Shown here piece after piece: positions 1 through 13,200 of a stretch of DNA of 64,000 bases (the first letter of the stretch is position 1; the number at the start of each line of letters is the position of its first letter). This DNA is from Tanytarsus gracilentus (lineage: Eukaryota; Arthropoda; Insecta; Diptera; Chironomidae), in the NCBI GenBank assembly GCA_038502055.1, contig JAXRKN010000038.1, positions 2,542,001 through 2,606,000 on the forward strand. Direction: 5' to 3'. Made by a program: the position numbers and the translations under genes. The notes below the pieces were generated by a model. The model searched no databases. It saw only the letters and a list, made by a program, of their open reading frames with translations, and was not told the DNA's origin.

Positions 1-952
1 CGTTGCTTAGCGAGAAATTTGCAAGCTTGCGTTCATTGAGGAAAGCGAGAGCTTCTGTGTGTGTGTGTGCGTAAAAATATCTTAAATAAATTTTCAACGA
101 ACAAAATTTCAATTTCGAACGGTGCTCGACGGCATAGAGATTATTATCGTATAGGATAACATCCGAACAGAATTGAATCAAATATTTTTCGTTGATGGAA
201 TTTGGGCACTGCTGGTCGGCTACCGAATTAAAAATTGATCAAATAATTCGATTTCAAGGCGATTTCTGAGTGAAACGATCTCGGAGCATTTAATTGGTAA
301 TCAAGCCACTGGCTCGGGTTCACGCTGTTAAAACAGATTACTGAAATTTCTGAAAAAAGAGAGAAAAGATTTAGAAAAATAAATTCTTGCATCTTATAAG
401 ATGATTTTGAATAGTTGACGTTGCATAATTTTAAACGTGTAGTTCTTTCTCAAAAAATTCACATGACTAAGTGACACAAAGGAGGTTCATCATTCACATA
501 TTGCTGTGACCAATAAACGAACTACAAAAGAAGTGCCTCGAGCAGAAAAGAAAAAGAAACAATCGAAATCAATTAAAGACCAAGAGTTTAAGACTCCAAT
601 AAAATAATTAAGCAAAAAGAGAAGCGATAAGCGAATGGGGCAGAGAGGTAAAGCGAATGAGAGACAAAAGGCCAACGATACAACTTTATTAAGCAATATC
701 GAGAGTCACACAATTTTAAGAAAAGAAATTCAATTTGCATAAAACAATTCGATTGGAAAAAGAATAAATTTTAATTTTGTGCGCTCCCTTCGCGAGTGAG
801 AGAGATTATATGCGCCAAAGCTCACTTTAAATTCCTTCTCGTTGCCATAAGCGTGTAGCGAAGAAAAATGCACAAAGATCAGGTCACTGAATTCGCGCCA
901 AGCTGCAGAACAATTTAATTATTTCTCTTTTCTTTTTCTTCTTCTAAATCAG
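1..952 (+). other. Intron (3' part) of the zinc-finger gene
   Basis: No coding exon is seen here. The stretch ends in a pyrimidine-rich tract and a TCAG acceptor at 949-952, directly before the zinc-finger exon. It is therefore most simply the 3' part of an intron whose upstream exon lies outside the window. A short TG-repeat lies near positions 57-70. Confidence 0.6.
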
Positions 953-1233
953 GCGATAAACCACATGCTTGCGAACTGTGCAACAAACGTTTTGCTTTGG
1001 CCTGCAATTTGAGGGCACACATGAAGACTCATGAGGACGAACAGCAGGAAAATTGTGTACGATGTGGTCGTTGCTTCTTGTCATCATCCGGTAACATCAA
1101 GGATGGAATTTGTCGTCAATGTGAAGATGAACACATCTCGGTTGATGAGGAGATCGAAGAAGAGGCTGTTCCAATTCGACACAAGAAATTCAGCAATAAA
1201 TCCATGAACATTGCGTCAATCCTCGCTCACTAA
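953..1233 (+). CDS. C2H2 zinc-finger protein, last exon (partial)
   Basis: This is the terminal exon of a zinc-finger transcription factor whose earlier exons lie left of the window. The exon opens with GC, which completes a glycine codon. The frame then reads the linker DKPH and one canonical C2H2 finger (CELC, 12 residues, HMKTH). That pattern is typical of tandem Kruppel-type fingers joined by TG(E/D)KP linkers, so upstream fingers are expected. A second cysteine set follows (CVRC, 15 residues, CRQC), then an acidic stretch and a basic tail ending in ASILAH before the TAA. I could not assign the orthologue; Drosophila families such as odd-skipped, Gfi-1/senseless and scratch do not fit on memory alone. 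A possible polyadenylation signal AATAAA lies at 1584-1589. The call as a zinc-finger protein is firm; the identity is open. Confidence 0.85.
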
Positions 1234-4200
1234 TTTTATTTAAAGTACAAATCGACGTTCTTATCAAAAAAAGCCAAAAGTCTCACTCATAATCATTAAT
1301 GTGTATTTAATTAATTAATTATTATTTCCCTTTATCACATCTCACGTCCGTATTAATTTAGAATCTGTACATTAAAGACTTAGAAATAATTAAGTGAAAT
1401 AAGGTTTATAAATTAAAATCGAACAGATACTGACGGTAAAACCGCTTTAAAATATCGCTTAAATTTAAGCCCCAAGTATGATTACTAAATGATATTAGCA
1501 TGCACAAAATGTGTAAAGATTTTTTCCTTGCAAACATTTTTAATATGAAATGATACACAGGATGTACATAAAATGCAAAGAAAAATAAAGTATTAATAAC
1601 ATATTTGAAATCACCTTAGAAAATTTACTTTTTACTTTTTCGATTTTCAGGAATTTTTATTTTTCAAAATGTTAAAAATTATAAATTTTGACATCCAGGA
1701 TATTTTAAAAATTCTCATCAAGTATCAAAAATATTTTACAATTCCCCTTTGGACATTCAACTGTCTTAAATTTCATCAAATATTCTCTACACCAAAGATT
1801 AAGCTAAACCAGCAAAAAAAATCAATTTCGAGCTAAAAATTATTTCATACATCGAGAGACATGGAACCTGTTTATGATGATAAAGCGGCATTATTACAAA
1901 CAATCAGTGAACGAGAGAGTCAACAAAAAAAAAGAGTTTCATTCATGAAAATCTGAAACGGAAACTGTCGCAGCGAGCGCGCGAGAGAAAGAGGAAAAAA
2001 ATATCACGACAGATTTCGGCGATTTTAAGCCGCATATATGGATACATTTTTTATTCTTTCTCTCTCATTCGATTTCGCGATTGTTTCATCAATGGATGAA
2101 GGAAGGCAACGAAAAAAAAGAGAGGAGATTAAATAACAAGCATAATGAGCATAACGGTAGAATTTAGTTTTTGTTTGACCATTGTTCCACTCTAAAATTT
2201 TGACTTGTACAATTCTGTTGCGTTTTCGGCAAAACTTAAATACAAAGAGATGGAAAATTGCTCGACAGTCATCTGAAATTGGATGTTTTTCGATTGTTCA
2301 ATTTAAAACTAAAATGATCAGCTTCTGTATCCGAATTTAGACTCACACAAAGACACATAAAAGTTCATTCTATATAGATTACCAAAATGATCCCTCATCA
2401 GTCATCTTCGAGGCATAGAATTCTTATTTTTTGGGAAGTTATAATTTATCATTCCATGATGACGCCACTACATGTCATCATTTGAGGCATTTTATTCTCG
2501 TTTTTCATTCATGCTCCATGGTGAATGTAAGTAAGAAGCAATTTTTCTCCTTCTTCATTTTTTCAAGCTTCTGATATTCTTTCAATCATTCAATTCACAA
2601 AAACAATTCTGCTACTGACTGTGATGGGAATTCGAAGCATAAAGTACAGACATACCATGTCATGACGATCTTCATTTAAATAATTCCTTCTTCTTCCACT
2701 CTTTACTTGTGTATTAAGAAACCAATTAAGACTTCATCCCATTAAGGAATGAATGCGAGCGATGAGAATGATATTTGCTTGCATAGAAGGGGAGAGAATA
2801 AAAAAAATTTAAAATCGATATTTTAAAATTCAATTGTAGCCTGTAAAAATTTAACGGAAATTAATTTTTTTTCAGTTTTGAAAAAAAATATTAAAAGTGG
2901 TATTTATAATGTTCTATAAAATTTTAAGGATTCGAACCAAAGTTTATACAAAAACTCCTTAAATTTAAATTTAATTGTGAGAACTTTTACAAACTCAAAC
3001 AAAGTTATGAGTCCATTAGTAAAATTCTCTTAGTAAAATATTCTTCGCGTCGATACCCATCCACGACAACATTGATCGTGCCATTAAATCAAGTACCCGC
3101 TTTTCTTCTTTTTTATATCGAGTAAAGTCTGACAAACAAAAAGTATTAAAAAAATTCGTGAAAGAACTGGAAGCAAATGAAACAGAACATTCAGCGAGAG
3201 AGAGGGAGATACGTAATGTATGCATGAAAATGAGATTTATTCCTCGATAACGATTTCGTTTCGTTACATATCTCAACTTCTTTCGTCTGCTCTCCTCCCC
3301 GCCATCTCCCATGCTACTCAGCGTCTCTTTTAATGGAATATTAACTGACATTAACAGATCACGAGATGAATGGAGATTGACATTAAAGTATTATGCTTGT
3401 AGATTGCCTTCCTTCTCCATATCGTTTTTTGGTCTCTCTCACTCACTCACTCACTCTAGCGATCTGAATCACTTAAGCAATCAAGTGCACTTTGCCAAGA
3501 ACATAAACGAATTAATTACCAACAATATCAGTGATGAGAATTTAACGACAGCAACGTTACATTTTATCGAATTTATCGATGCAGTGCCCACCTATTCGAG
3601 TACACCCAGTTCACCGTATATATGCGAGTGACAATGCAAATAAGTTTGTTAAGGAAAGGAGACAAAAATTGTGTCAATGTAAAAAAATGTTTAAATTCCC
3701 ACAGCATGCAGGTTTCGTCGTCTCAGCGGCACCGCAAACATTGCTCAACATTTTCTAGATGTGGAATCCTTACATCATCCTTAAGTAAGCAATAATCTGA
3801 TCTTGATTGTTAAATCTATTGAAGGATAAAAGAATTTTGACTTGATGGAATATCAATTATACTTAAATTCGATTGAAATGAAAACCGTTCCAGATTGTGA
3901 GCGATGTATTGTGTTACGATTTTTAAATTTATCGAAAATCAGCTTTTGCGATTAAACTCTTTCATGCCGAAATAATAAATTGAGAGTAAAATGTTGCTGG
4001 TGAGCTGGGAAATAAAAAAACAAGCCGGATCGCATTCGTAAATGCATTTTGAAATGCACATTCGACTTTATCGGCTTGAAAGGTAAAATGGGATCGCAGG
4101 TAAAATGAAATGTTTTCAAAACAGGTGCATTATGGTGTAACAAGGGAGAGAAGAGCCTGTTGAGAAATTTATTGTCTGAATGTGAAGCCTTAAAAATTTT

Positions 4201-7200
4201 CAATATGCATCAACGTATTTCTTTGGAAAAAAAATAATTGATCGTCGAGAGAAGGAAAAAATTAAATTTTTATCTTTTGCAATTTCCTTTCTTTTCTAGT
4301 CGCTGTTTGCTGCTTACTGACTTATTACACAACAGCAATATTAGATCCTCATAAAGCGATAAAATGAAAGAAAAATTATTGACTTATGGGGTTGATTTAT
4401 ATCGTTGGTCATATCATCAGCGTGTATGTAACACATGAATGGACATCCATTTTTAAAGGTGCAACATTTTGGCGCTAACATGTTTTCGAAACTCTCTTTT
4501 TTCATATTTCATTTATAGAAATTGATCGTATGCAAATTTACACTCAACTCCCATTCATTGTTTTAAAAATCAATTTTAATTACTCAAATTTTTTTAATGG
4601 AGCGCATTTTAACATTTGTGCAAATTGTCAGTGAAATATTGCAAGGGATGTAAAATTTAATTTATTTTTCAAAATATCAAAAATTTTATTACAGATTTTA
4701 AAAATCATTTAAAATAAATTCAAAAATCAATTTTCAACCAATCACTGCGCGATGAAATAGCAGTCAGTAATTGAAACGATGCTCGGAGGCGCATTAAGAC
4801 ACACACACTCTGCAGAAGTCCATAAAGTGTATTTCAGCTTATTAAATTGTCCGTCTATAAAGTGGCAGAAATCACCTTTACTTCGACATTACAAAGTTTC
4901 AGCTGCTGCTTTAATGCTATCGAAATTGCAGTGATGAAAAAAAACTTGTTGCAACGGAAATGCATAAAAATGTTAAAACATCTTAAATTAATTATGACTT
5001 CATAAAACTGTTGACTCAAGCCTTTATGGGTTTATGATTTATGACTTTCTATTGATGCTTAACACTCAGAGGCGACTTTTACGCCACATATGTCCACCTC
5101 TATCGTTAGTTTGCTCGCAAAAGTCCTTCCCGTGATTTTTTTTATGTAGCAGCATTTTTTTAGCTTAATGCTTTTTGCGCACATTCAATGTGTGGCTTAT
5201 TATACCCGTCTTGTCAGACTCGACACATTCAACGAACTTTTCAGCTGCAGCAGCAATCGGGAGTCGCTTAAAAGTCAATTTACATGCAGCTAATGCTCTT
5301 TGCAGCCTCTTAAGCTCCTTCGGCGTAAAAACTTTTAAAATGTCGTTAAAGCGTTTTGTGACAATTAATTCTATTAATTAATTTCAATTAAGCATGTGTG
5401 TACGAGTAAATTTCATTAATTAATCTCATATAGCATTTAATAGGCTTTTACCAACCTCTCCATTGAATGTCAAATCGCTGCTTGCTTCTGTCACACAATT
5501 TTTCAATACGCTTTCAAAAAAACTTGGGAGATATTTTTCATCGCAGTGGATTGCAACTTTGTATTGCGGAGAGTATTGAAGGAATTAAAAGTCAGTTGAA
5601 AAATTACAAAATTAATTAATCAAATTAAAGATTTAAATTTTATAAATAAACTTTCCATCCCTTGGAAATGATTATAAAAGAATATTTTTCCCTCACTCGA
5701 TTTCAAAAAAGCGCCGACTCATTGAAATTATGTGATTTATTGAAAACTCTGTGGAAAGGAATGACTTCGATGCCTGATGGAGAGAAAAGAGCGCGCTCGC
5801 GGGGCACAAGGAAAAGTCTTCTAATTTATAGCTTTCATTTCTCTCTTATTCTTCAATCGATCAAGCCGGAATCTCTTCACAATTATCTAGCAATTATTAA
5901 TTATATAAAGAGAGGTAGCGCGCATGGTGGACGAGATATTTTTGCGAAATTGGATTGGAAAATGTCGACGCGCAGATCATAAAAGACTCCAGCATACGGA
6001 GACATAAATTGCACATTGATAATCGCAAAACGCAATTTACTGATGTTCCATAGCATCATAAAAATTGTAAGTTCGAGCTTTCACAAACATATATTGCTTT
6101 TTATGAAGCATCTCGCGGTGATGGAAATATGAAACCTAAACATTGTGTTCAATTAAATTATTGTCGTTCTTTTGCGAGAAAGAGATTTTTCTCCTCATCT
6201 TCATTAAATCAATATTACATGCGAGCATGCATATTTAGGGCGTTTTTGCAGTTGATCGTGTACAGGAAAATTGAAGTAGCGAGCTCACATGATTGACTAT
6301 AATTCGCTCATTTCAATTATGAACTACAAGAATTTCATTTTATCGTCTCATCACCATGTGACATGCAGTTGATTAGACTTGACTTATTTTCATTAGCAAT
6401 CAACGTTCATTCAAGGCGAGATAAACCTGAAATATTTAAAATAAATTTTCATTGAAATAATTTAGTCTTATGGCATGATGTATGCGATTGTCATAAAATA
6501 ACATACTAAACTAAATTACTATTTTCACATCCTTCTCAAGCTGCTGAATGAGTTAAATAAATAAAGGATGACACTACCGTGCAGATGTCAGAGGATGCCC
6601 GCTCAAAAAATTCCAGCAGAAGCCAGTTGTTTGAAGTCTAAATTGAGATGTTTTTTTTACATCACAAAAAATCATTTTACAAATTTATTAAAAACGAATT
6701 GAAAGAGTAAAAAAGTGCCTGGTCATCTCTTTTGAATTTGAACGGCAATAAAGATATTAATAACTCATCGGAAGAAATTTCTTTAATATCATCCCATTCA
6801 CAAGTGGAATTTCTCTCTCATTGTGTAATGTTGCATTATTATCTGAAGCAGGTGCCAATAAAAGAAGAAGGACTGTCGATCGATCTCGAACATGTGAAAA
6901 GAAATTGGGGATTAAGAAGAAAAAAGGATACTCACAGGATGCGTCCTCAATAGCGCTAATGTAAGAAAAATATTCGAAAATTCCATCATTAAAATTTCCA
7001 TTCCAGGTGAAAAAGAAAACGAATCGAAATGTCTTATTATGTGCACTTCAGTTTGTAGCCAACATTTTACATGTTGATCGCTCCACATTTATTACTCCTT
7101 CAACTGTATGTTATTTTAATTATAAGCGCTTTGTTAGCGCTAAAGGTGTAAAACATGCAACATGATCGTTTGCGTTGCACACACTACTCACTACGGTATG

Positions 7201-10200
7201 GCACTTTCTGAAATGCAAGTTTCAATTAATTAATTTGATTAGCGGACTCTAATGGAATTGAAAGGAAGGCGAAGTGAAGTCTTAAGTTTATTGCATACAT
7301 GTTGTGCGAGCTCACATGAAAAATTATCAGTGATTTTCTGTAACGAAATAAAATTGCCCTGCCAGTGTCTAATGAGAGTTAATGGAAATGCTTTTATCAT
7401 TGACACATAAAGACAACGAGAATGCTTCGAAAAGGGCATTATGAGAGGCTGAACAACATTGTATGCTTAATCCTTTTTGTGGGAGATATATCTGAGAAGT
7501 CATAATGCGAAAATGACTAATCTCTTTTTAAAGGACATTAATTGCGTTATAAGCTTTCAAAGTCATGCAAGGGATGGAAATTTTTATTTTAAAAAATTTA
7601 AATTTATTTAAATAATAAATTAATTGAATTTTTATAATCTTCCGTCTCCACCTCCATTTCAAACTTTATTTTGCTCGCTCAAATTAATTTTCATACTTTT
7701 TCCTTATCGATTATTTCGCCTTATAAGTGTCGCCAATTATAGTTAACTAATGCCAATATTGATTTGTAATTTATTTAACATCGCACTTAATATTTTATAT
7801 TCCTCATTCACATATGCCCACCTTCATCGACATATATCAACAAATTGCATAAAAAATGATTTATTCATTATTTGTTTTCTCCTCACTAAAGTCGGAGCGA
7901 ACTTTTTTTAGCCACGCGAATCCACCTACAAATCTATCTGCGACTTGAAAATTGTCATTTTTATATACACTGTGTCGCATTTTTATATCGCTCAGGCCTG
8001 CTCGAGAGTAAACGTGTACATGTCAACATCGATGTTTTCTTTCTCATATATGCGCCACATTAATGTACTGCCGCTGCCATAATCACATAATAAAAAAAAG
8101 AGAGATACAGTGAATTTCACTCACATTTAGCCAGGAAACGCCAATGGACATGAAAATTGTATTGCAATCCATTTGACACCATTTGTTTTCCTCACTCACT
8201 CATTTACGACACATTTCTGCATATCGTGCACGTAAATAAATTAAGATCATGTCTCACTCACTCGTGGTATGTGGCGAGATAGAGAGAGAGAGAGGAGGAA
8301 CACAAAAAAATGATCAAGTGAATCGAATGACAACACAAACCGAAAAATGTAGCATTAACCTGCAAGCCGTAAAGTACCATATCCACATCGAAGTGGTCCA
8401 GAGATAATAAATCAAAAAATTACTGAACCGCATAAAGCTCAATATACATAAGAGTGTATGAATACAATTTGAGTAGCGAGCGAGTATAGCGAGAAAGAGA
8501 ATTCCATTCGATGCCGTGTTTAATTGAACTTGGCGCGACCTGTTGCGTAGATCGCCCATGGATGTATGCTTTAATTTTGGGCCACGTTCCACAGGTGATT
8601 TGTAAGTATTTAAACATACCATAGCATACATGACACAACTCCATTCTCTATTTACTCTCAGAAATTGATCATTTCGACGAAAAAAAATACACAAGCGTGA
8701 CGAGTGCGAGAATGAAATGCTGGAGAATGTGTAAAGTATAATTATTGGAAATAATGAGATTATTGTTAAGCGACTTAAGGCCGAGTGAGGGCAACGAGAG
8801 GAAATGAACGGTGAAAATGTGATTGGAGATTGTGGAAAACATAACGCACACTGAGAATTTTATCTCGCGAACGATGGTGAGAAGGAAGTATGGTAATGAG
8901 CACATTAAAAAAGCCTGTGGGTGTTTTTGGCAATTATCGAAAATTTCAATTAGGCTTGATCACTTTACTTAATTATTTTATAATTTAAGATGTTAATTTG
9001 ATTTAACAAAAATGGATTGATAAAATTCTAAAAAAAATTTGCGTCCACTCCTTGATAAAATCAGAATTTAAAAAAATCCCAACCAGTTTTTGAACTTAAC
9101 GAAAAAACTTCAATAAAATCAGATAATTAAAAGTCTCCTCTGTCAAGAATTAATTATTATTTTACGGCTTTATCATCATCTCAACTCTCGCACACACCAC
9201 TCGACTGTCGAATAAGAGATAAGCATTAAAAGCATTACACACGCGGAGGAAGAGAAAGATCTCATAAAGTTCCATACATGCTGCATGCATAAGTGGCAAT
9301 CTCATTTCATCGCACCGCGCTATTTATGAAGCCATCAAGGTGGCAATAAAATTAGAATATAAATATTTATAGAATCATTAAGAAAATTAAGAAGAGAGAA
9401 GATTTTTATTAGACGATTTTGTGAATAAATTGAGAAAACACTTAACATTTAACCACGTCCGAAAAAATCGTACGTGATGCTACTCAAAGAAAAAAACATT
9501 TTTTTATGAAATCGCAATTATCAATAATGCATAAGTAAAAAACCCGCATTCAACTTATTTTTTTTATTTGCAACAACATCTGGTAATGCGAAATGCAGAG
9601 CAAATTGCTTTTAGCAGAAATTAATTCACCATAAGGCACATTGAAGAGCCTCCATAATAACACGTCGAACGGTCAATGCAATTTGCAACTTTTGGCGGAT
9701 GAAATGTTGCTGCCATGTGCAAGTTTGTTCGACTCTTAAAATAAAAATACTTTCCGATCTCACTCGGTCGATAAAGGAAGGAAGAAGCTCATTTAAGCAC
9801 TAAATTTTAAGGCGATTAACGAGAGGCCAAAAAGTGAATCATCATCTTATAATTCACTTGATCATCATCGACAATGAACAATATTGTTCCTTTCTTCTCC
9901 ACTTATTGCGCTATTCTTCAACCGTCATCATCAACTTCTACCTGTTTTTCAATTCTCCATGCCGTCCACATACAAAATTTTTGATGGTCTTTTAAATAGG
10001 GGTCTCTCTTCACTATATATATAATTCCGAAGTTCAGACACCTTATGATTAATTTTTATTTTCCTCTTTCCTCTCCCGGTACACTGCACCGTAGCATATT
10101 GTGCATTTTAGAGATCATAAAAAATATATTTTAAAAAACTTCTCTTTTACTCAAAGAAGGTTCAAAAAATTACTAAATTTATTTTTTATTCAGAAATTCA

Positions 10201-13200
10201 AAAAATTATTTCATTTAAAAAAACTCAATGAGTTGAAAATTTAATTTAATTCCAAGGATGCAAAGTAACTCCATGTTAAGAGGGTGAAAAAAAGAATGCA
10301 GCTAAGAACTGAAAATATTATTGACAACAACAACAACATCCCCAAAGAGATGCTACGAAAAAGGAACTTCATAATGATCATAAATCAGGTGGCTTTTCTC
10401 TTTCCGTTGTATAATGATACTGTGCATGCTATGCATTCATTTCTACTTTTGTGGATGCTCCACATCGTTCTCGAGTCTCTCAATTTGTGCCATAAAGAGA
10501 TTTTTAATTTTCTTATAATCAAGCTCCGGGTTTCCGTGGTAGTTGGTTGGCAGGTAGCCACAACAGCATTGAAATGTGTAATTTTCATCATGAAATTGCT
10601 ATGTTGCATCGACTCAATCTGCGATAATTCATGATGCGTTTGTGAATTGCTCATCGTTGTCAGTGGTAGCTAATGTAGAGGTGCTAAAATGCAATTATTT
10701 ATATCTCTCACACAACTTCTCGTCACAGTCCGTCTAAAAAGTGCGACATGCATCGCCGATGATCAATTTCGCCTTCATTTGCTTTCTTTAACAATTAGCA
10801 GTGATGAATTGTAAATAAGCTTTATGGTTTGGTGATTTTTTATGACATGGGAGAGTGGCCACGAATCAGAGTTTCAATGACGCGCCTCCCCGCTGTTCGG
10901 CATGTGAGTGAGTGTGTTTATGCCTCCTCTCACGTGGTCTCGCGCATGTAATGAAGTGAAACAATTGCGAGTCATTAAAAACAATCCTAATAACTCAATA
11001 AAAATCAAAGTCAAATGTTGCTTGATGAAAAAATCATAAATTTTTATTGCAGCTAATGCAAATTCGATTTCTAAGGGTGAGACATGTGAATGAAATAGAA
11101 AATAAAAATATTTATCTGATCAATTCGTTTAGTAAAAAATAAAATAATTGCCTCCAATAAAATAAATGCATCGAAGCTCCTCAAACCATATCTCTGAAAT
11201 TTTATATGCAACGACGAAATAAATCCCACAATGGAAATTGTCAACTTGTTTTCGAGTGACATTTCATGCACCATACCTTGCCTGATTATGCATTAACGAC
11301 TACAAAAAAAGTAACGCCTAATCACAAATACAAAAATGGGCGAATTGCAAGTTTAATATTGCAGCAAGTTGACAATTAGCACAGCGCAACTCATTTCTTT
11401 ATCTATTTCAATAATTCAACTTCTGTTGACAATAATAATTTTCTAGTTCAATATCGTAATATAATTATTATTGAAAATAAGCCAACACCTTATTATTTTG
11501 CACATATTAATTTTTTTTACAAGCGCATGTCCAAAGCAATTTTAATATCCTCACTTTATTGAAATTATGCGCAAAAAATTGCGCTCAATTAGATCATTGA
11601 TTGTTCGATGAGCAGCTGATGAGCACAAATAATAACTATTTTCAATTATATTTAAATTCGTTTATGTTCGTCGCATCGACAATGGCCAAATCATCACAAC
11701 ACGATCGATGATAGGAAGAAGCCGAAGAATAATTTTCAAAAGATGTAATTGCATGTTCTCAACTTGAACTTTTAATTCACTTTTAATGCCCTAAAGGAAG
11801 CGCTTGAATGAAAGCATATGAAAAGAGAGCAATATATAGTCATGCAATAAATGGCTTCTCTATTGAATTGTGTACGAGTATTAGGCACATGCGAATAATA
11901 ATTGTTTCACGCGTGCAGATAATCACAAAAAAATTCCATCTTTAAAAGTACGTCAACCGAGTTTGAATTAAAGAACATTCTGCATAATCTCGAATAATCG
12001 ATTCCAATGCACTCGACGCTCTCCATAGTCATGCGTGCATGAAATGTTGGCAAATTTAAATTGACGGAAATCATGAATTTGTTTTGAATTGCACTTGCAT
12101 TTTTTAACAAAAAGGGAATTTCCTATGGATTTTTTAATTTGAAAATCCACATGACTGCTACTGCGTCGCTCCTCGCCGAGAGTCGCTTCTCAAACACAAA
12201 AAAGATAAACGCAAAATTGCTACTGTCTGTCTCGTATTTATTTCTTTTATGCAAAAAAAGAGCAAATTCCAGTTTAAACAAATTTCTAGCTGTTTTATTT
12301 TAAGAAAAAACTTTAAACTGTTACGGTTGAATCATTAGTTTTTGCGTAATCTAGAAGCCAGTCAGGAATTTGATTTTTAAGCCGCAAAACTTACCGAAAA
12401 ATTCCCTAACCACTTTTTTGGCTTTTCAAACGATTAAAAAGTGTTCGAGGGGTGGAAATAAAATTATTTAAAACTATTTTTTAGATAACAAAAATTTAAT
12501 TTTGATTTTTGGAAAAAGATTTGAACCTTAATTAAACTTAAATTTCCTGGATTTTATATTCAGTCCAGAACATTTGTAAATACCTGGCACTTTCTGGTTT
12601 TAATTCTTATTCAGAGTAAAATTTCAAAAAAAAGTTTGTCATGAAAAAATTATTTTTAAACTAAAATAAAAGTAAATTTTGAGTGTCCTCACCTTGTTTG
12701 AGAAAAAACTGCAAAAGCGATAAAAAAATAAAAATATTCGCCCAAGAATTTATGGAAATTGGATTGAAATTAGCAGCCGCATTCAGGCTGCTATTAGCCA
12801 GCTTTTAGCATTCTCTAATCCCATAGAATTTTAAACATGATTTATTTTCACCATAAAAAAAGCGCGAATGAAATTATCAGTTGTCATTAATTCCATAAAA
12901 AATGCTTTTCGCGTACATTAGAGTGCAATATTGGGAATTTTATGCCATTCACGAGCGACATCGTGTGGCTTATTTGGCTTGAGCGAGAGAAAATGTAAAT
13001 TGACGATAAATCATTAAGAAAATCTCCGTGTAACAGCATCAAATGCGGGTGAATTTATTTTCAATAAATCATCATAGAGCGCGAGTATCTGGACTTTGTA
13101 TGATAAAGTCACATCATTTGCACGCCATACATGAGATTTTAATTTCTATCGTGATTTATTTATATTACATGCCTAAGTAAGAGAACTCAATGTTGAGTAC

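Noticed and set aside
2928..2938. tRNA B-box-like GGATTCGAACC
   Set aside because: On the minus strand it reads GGTTCGAATCC, but the T-stem does not pair and no cloverleaf can be formed around it.
8314..8694. 126-codon minus-strand open frame in the desert
   Set aside because: Composition-driven frame without any family signature; another frame overlaps it.
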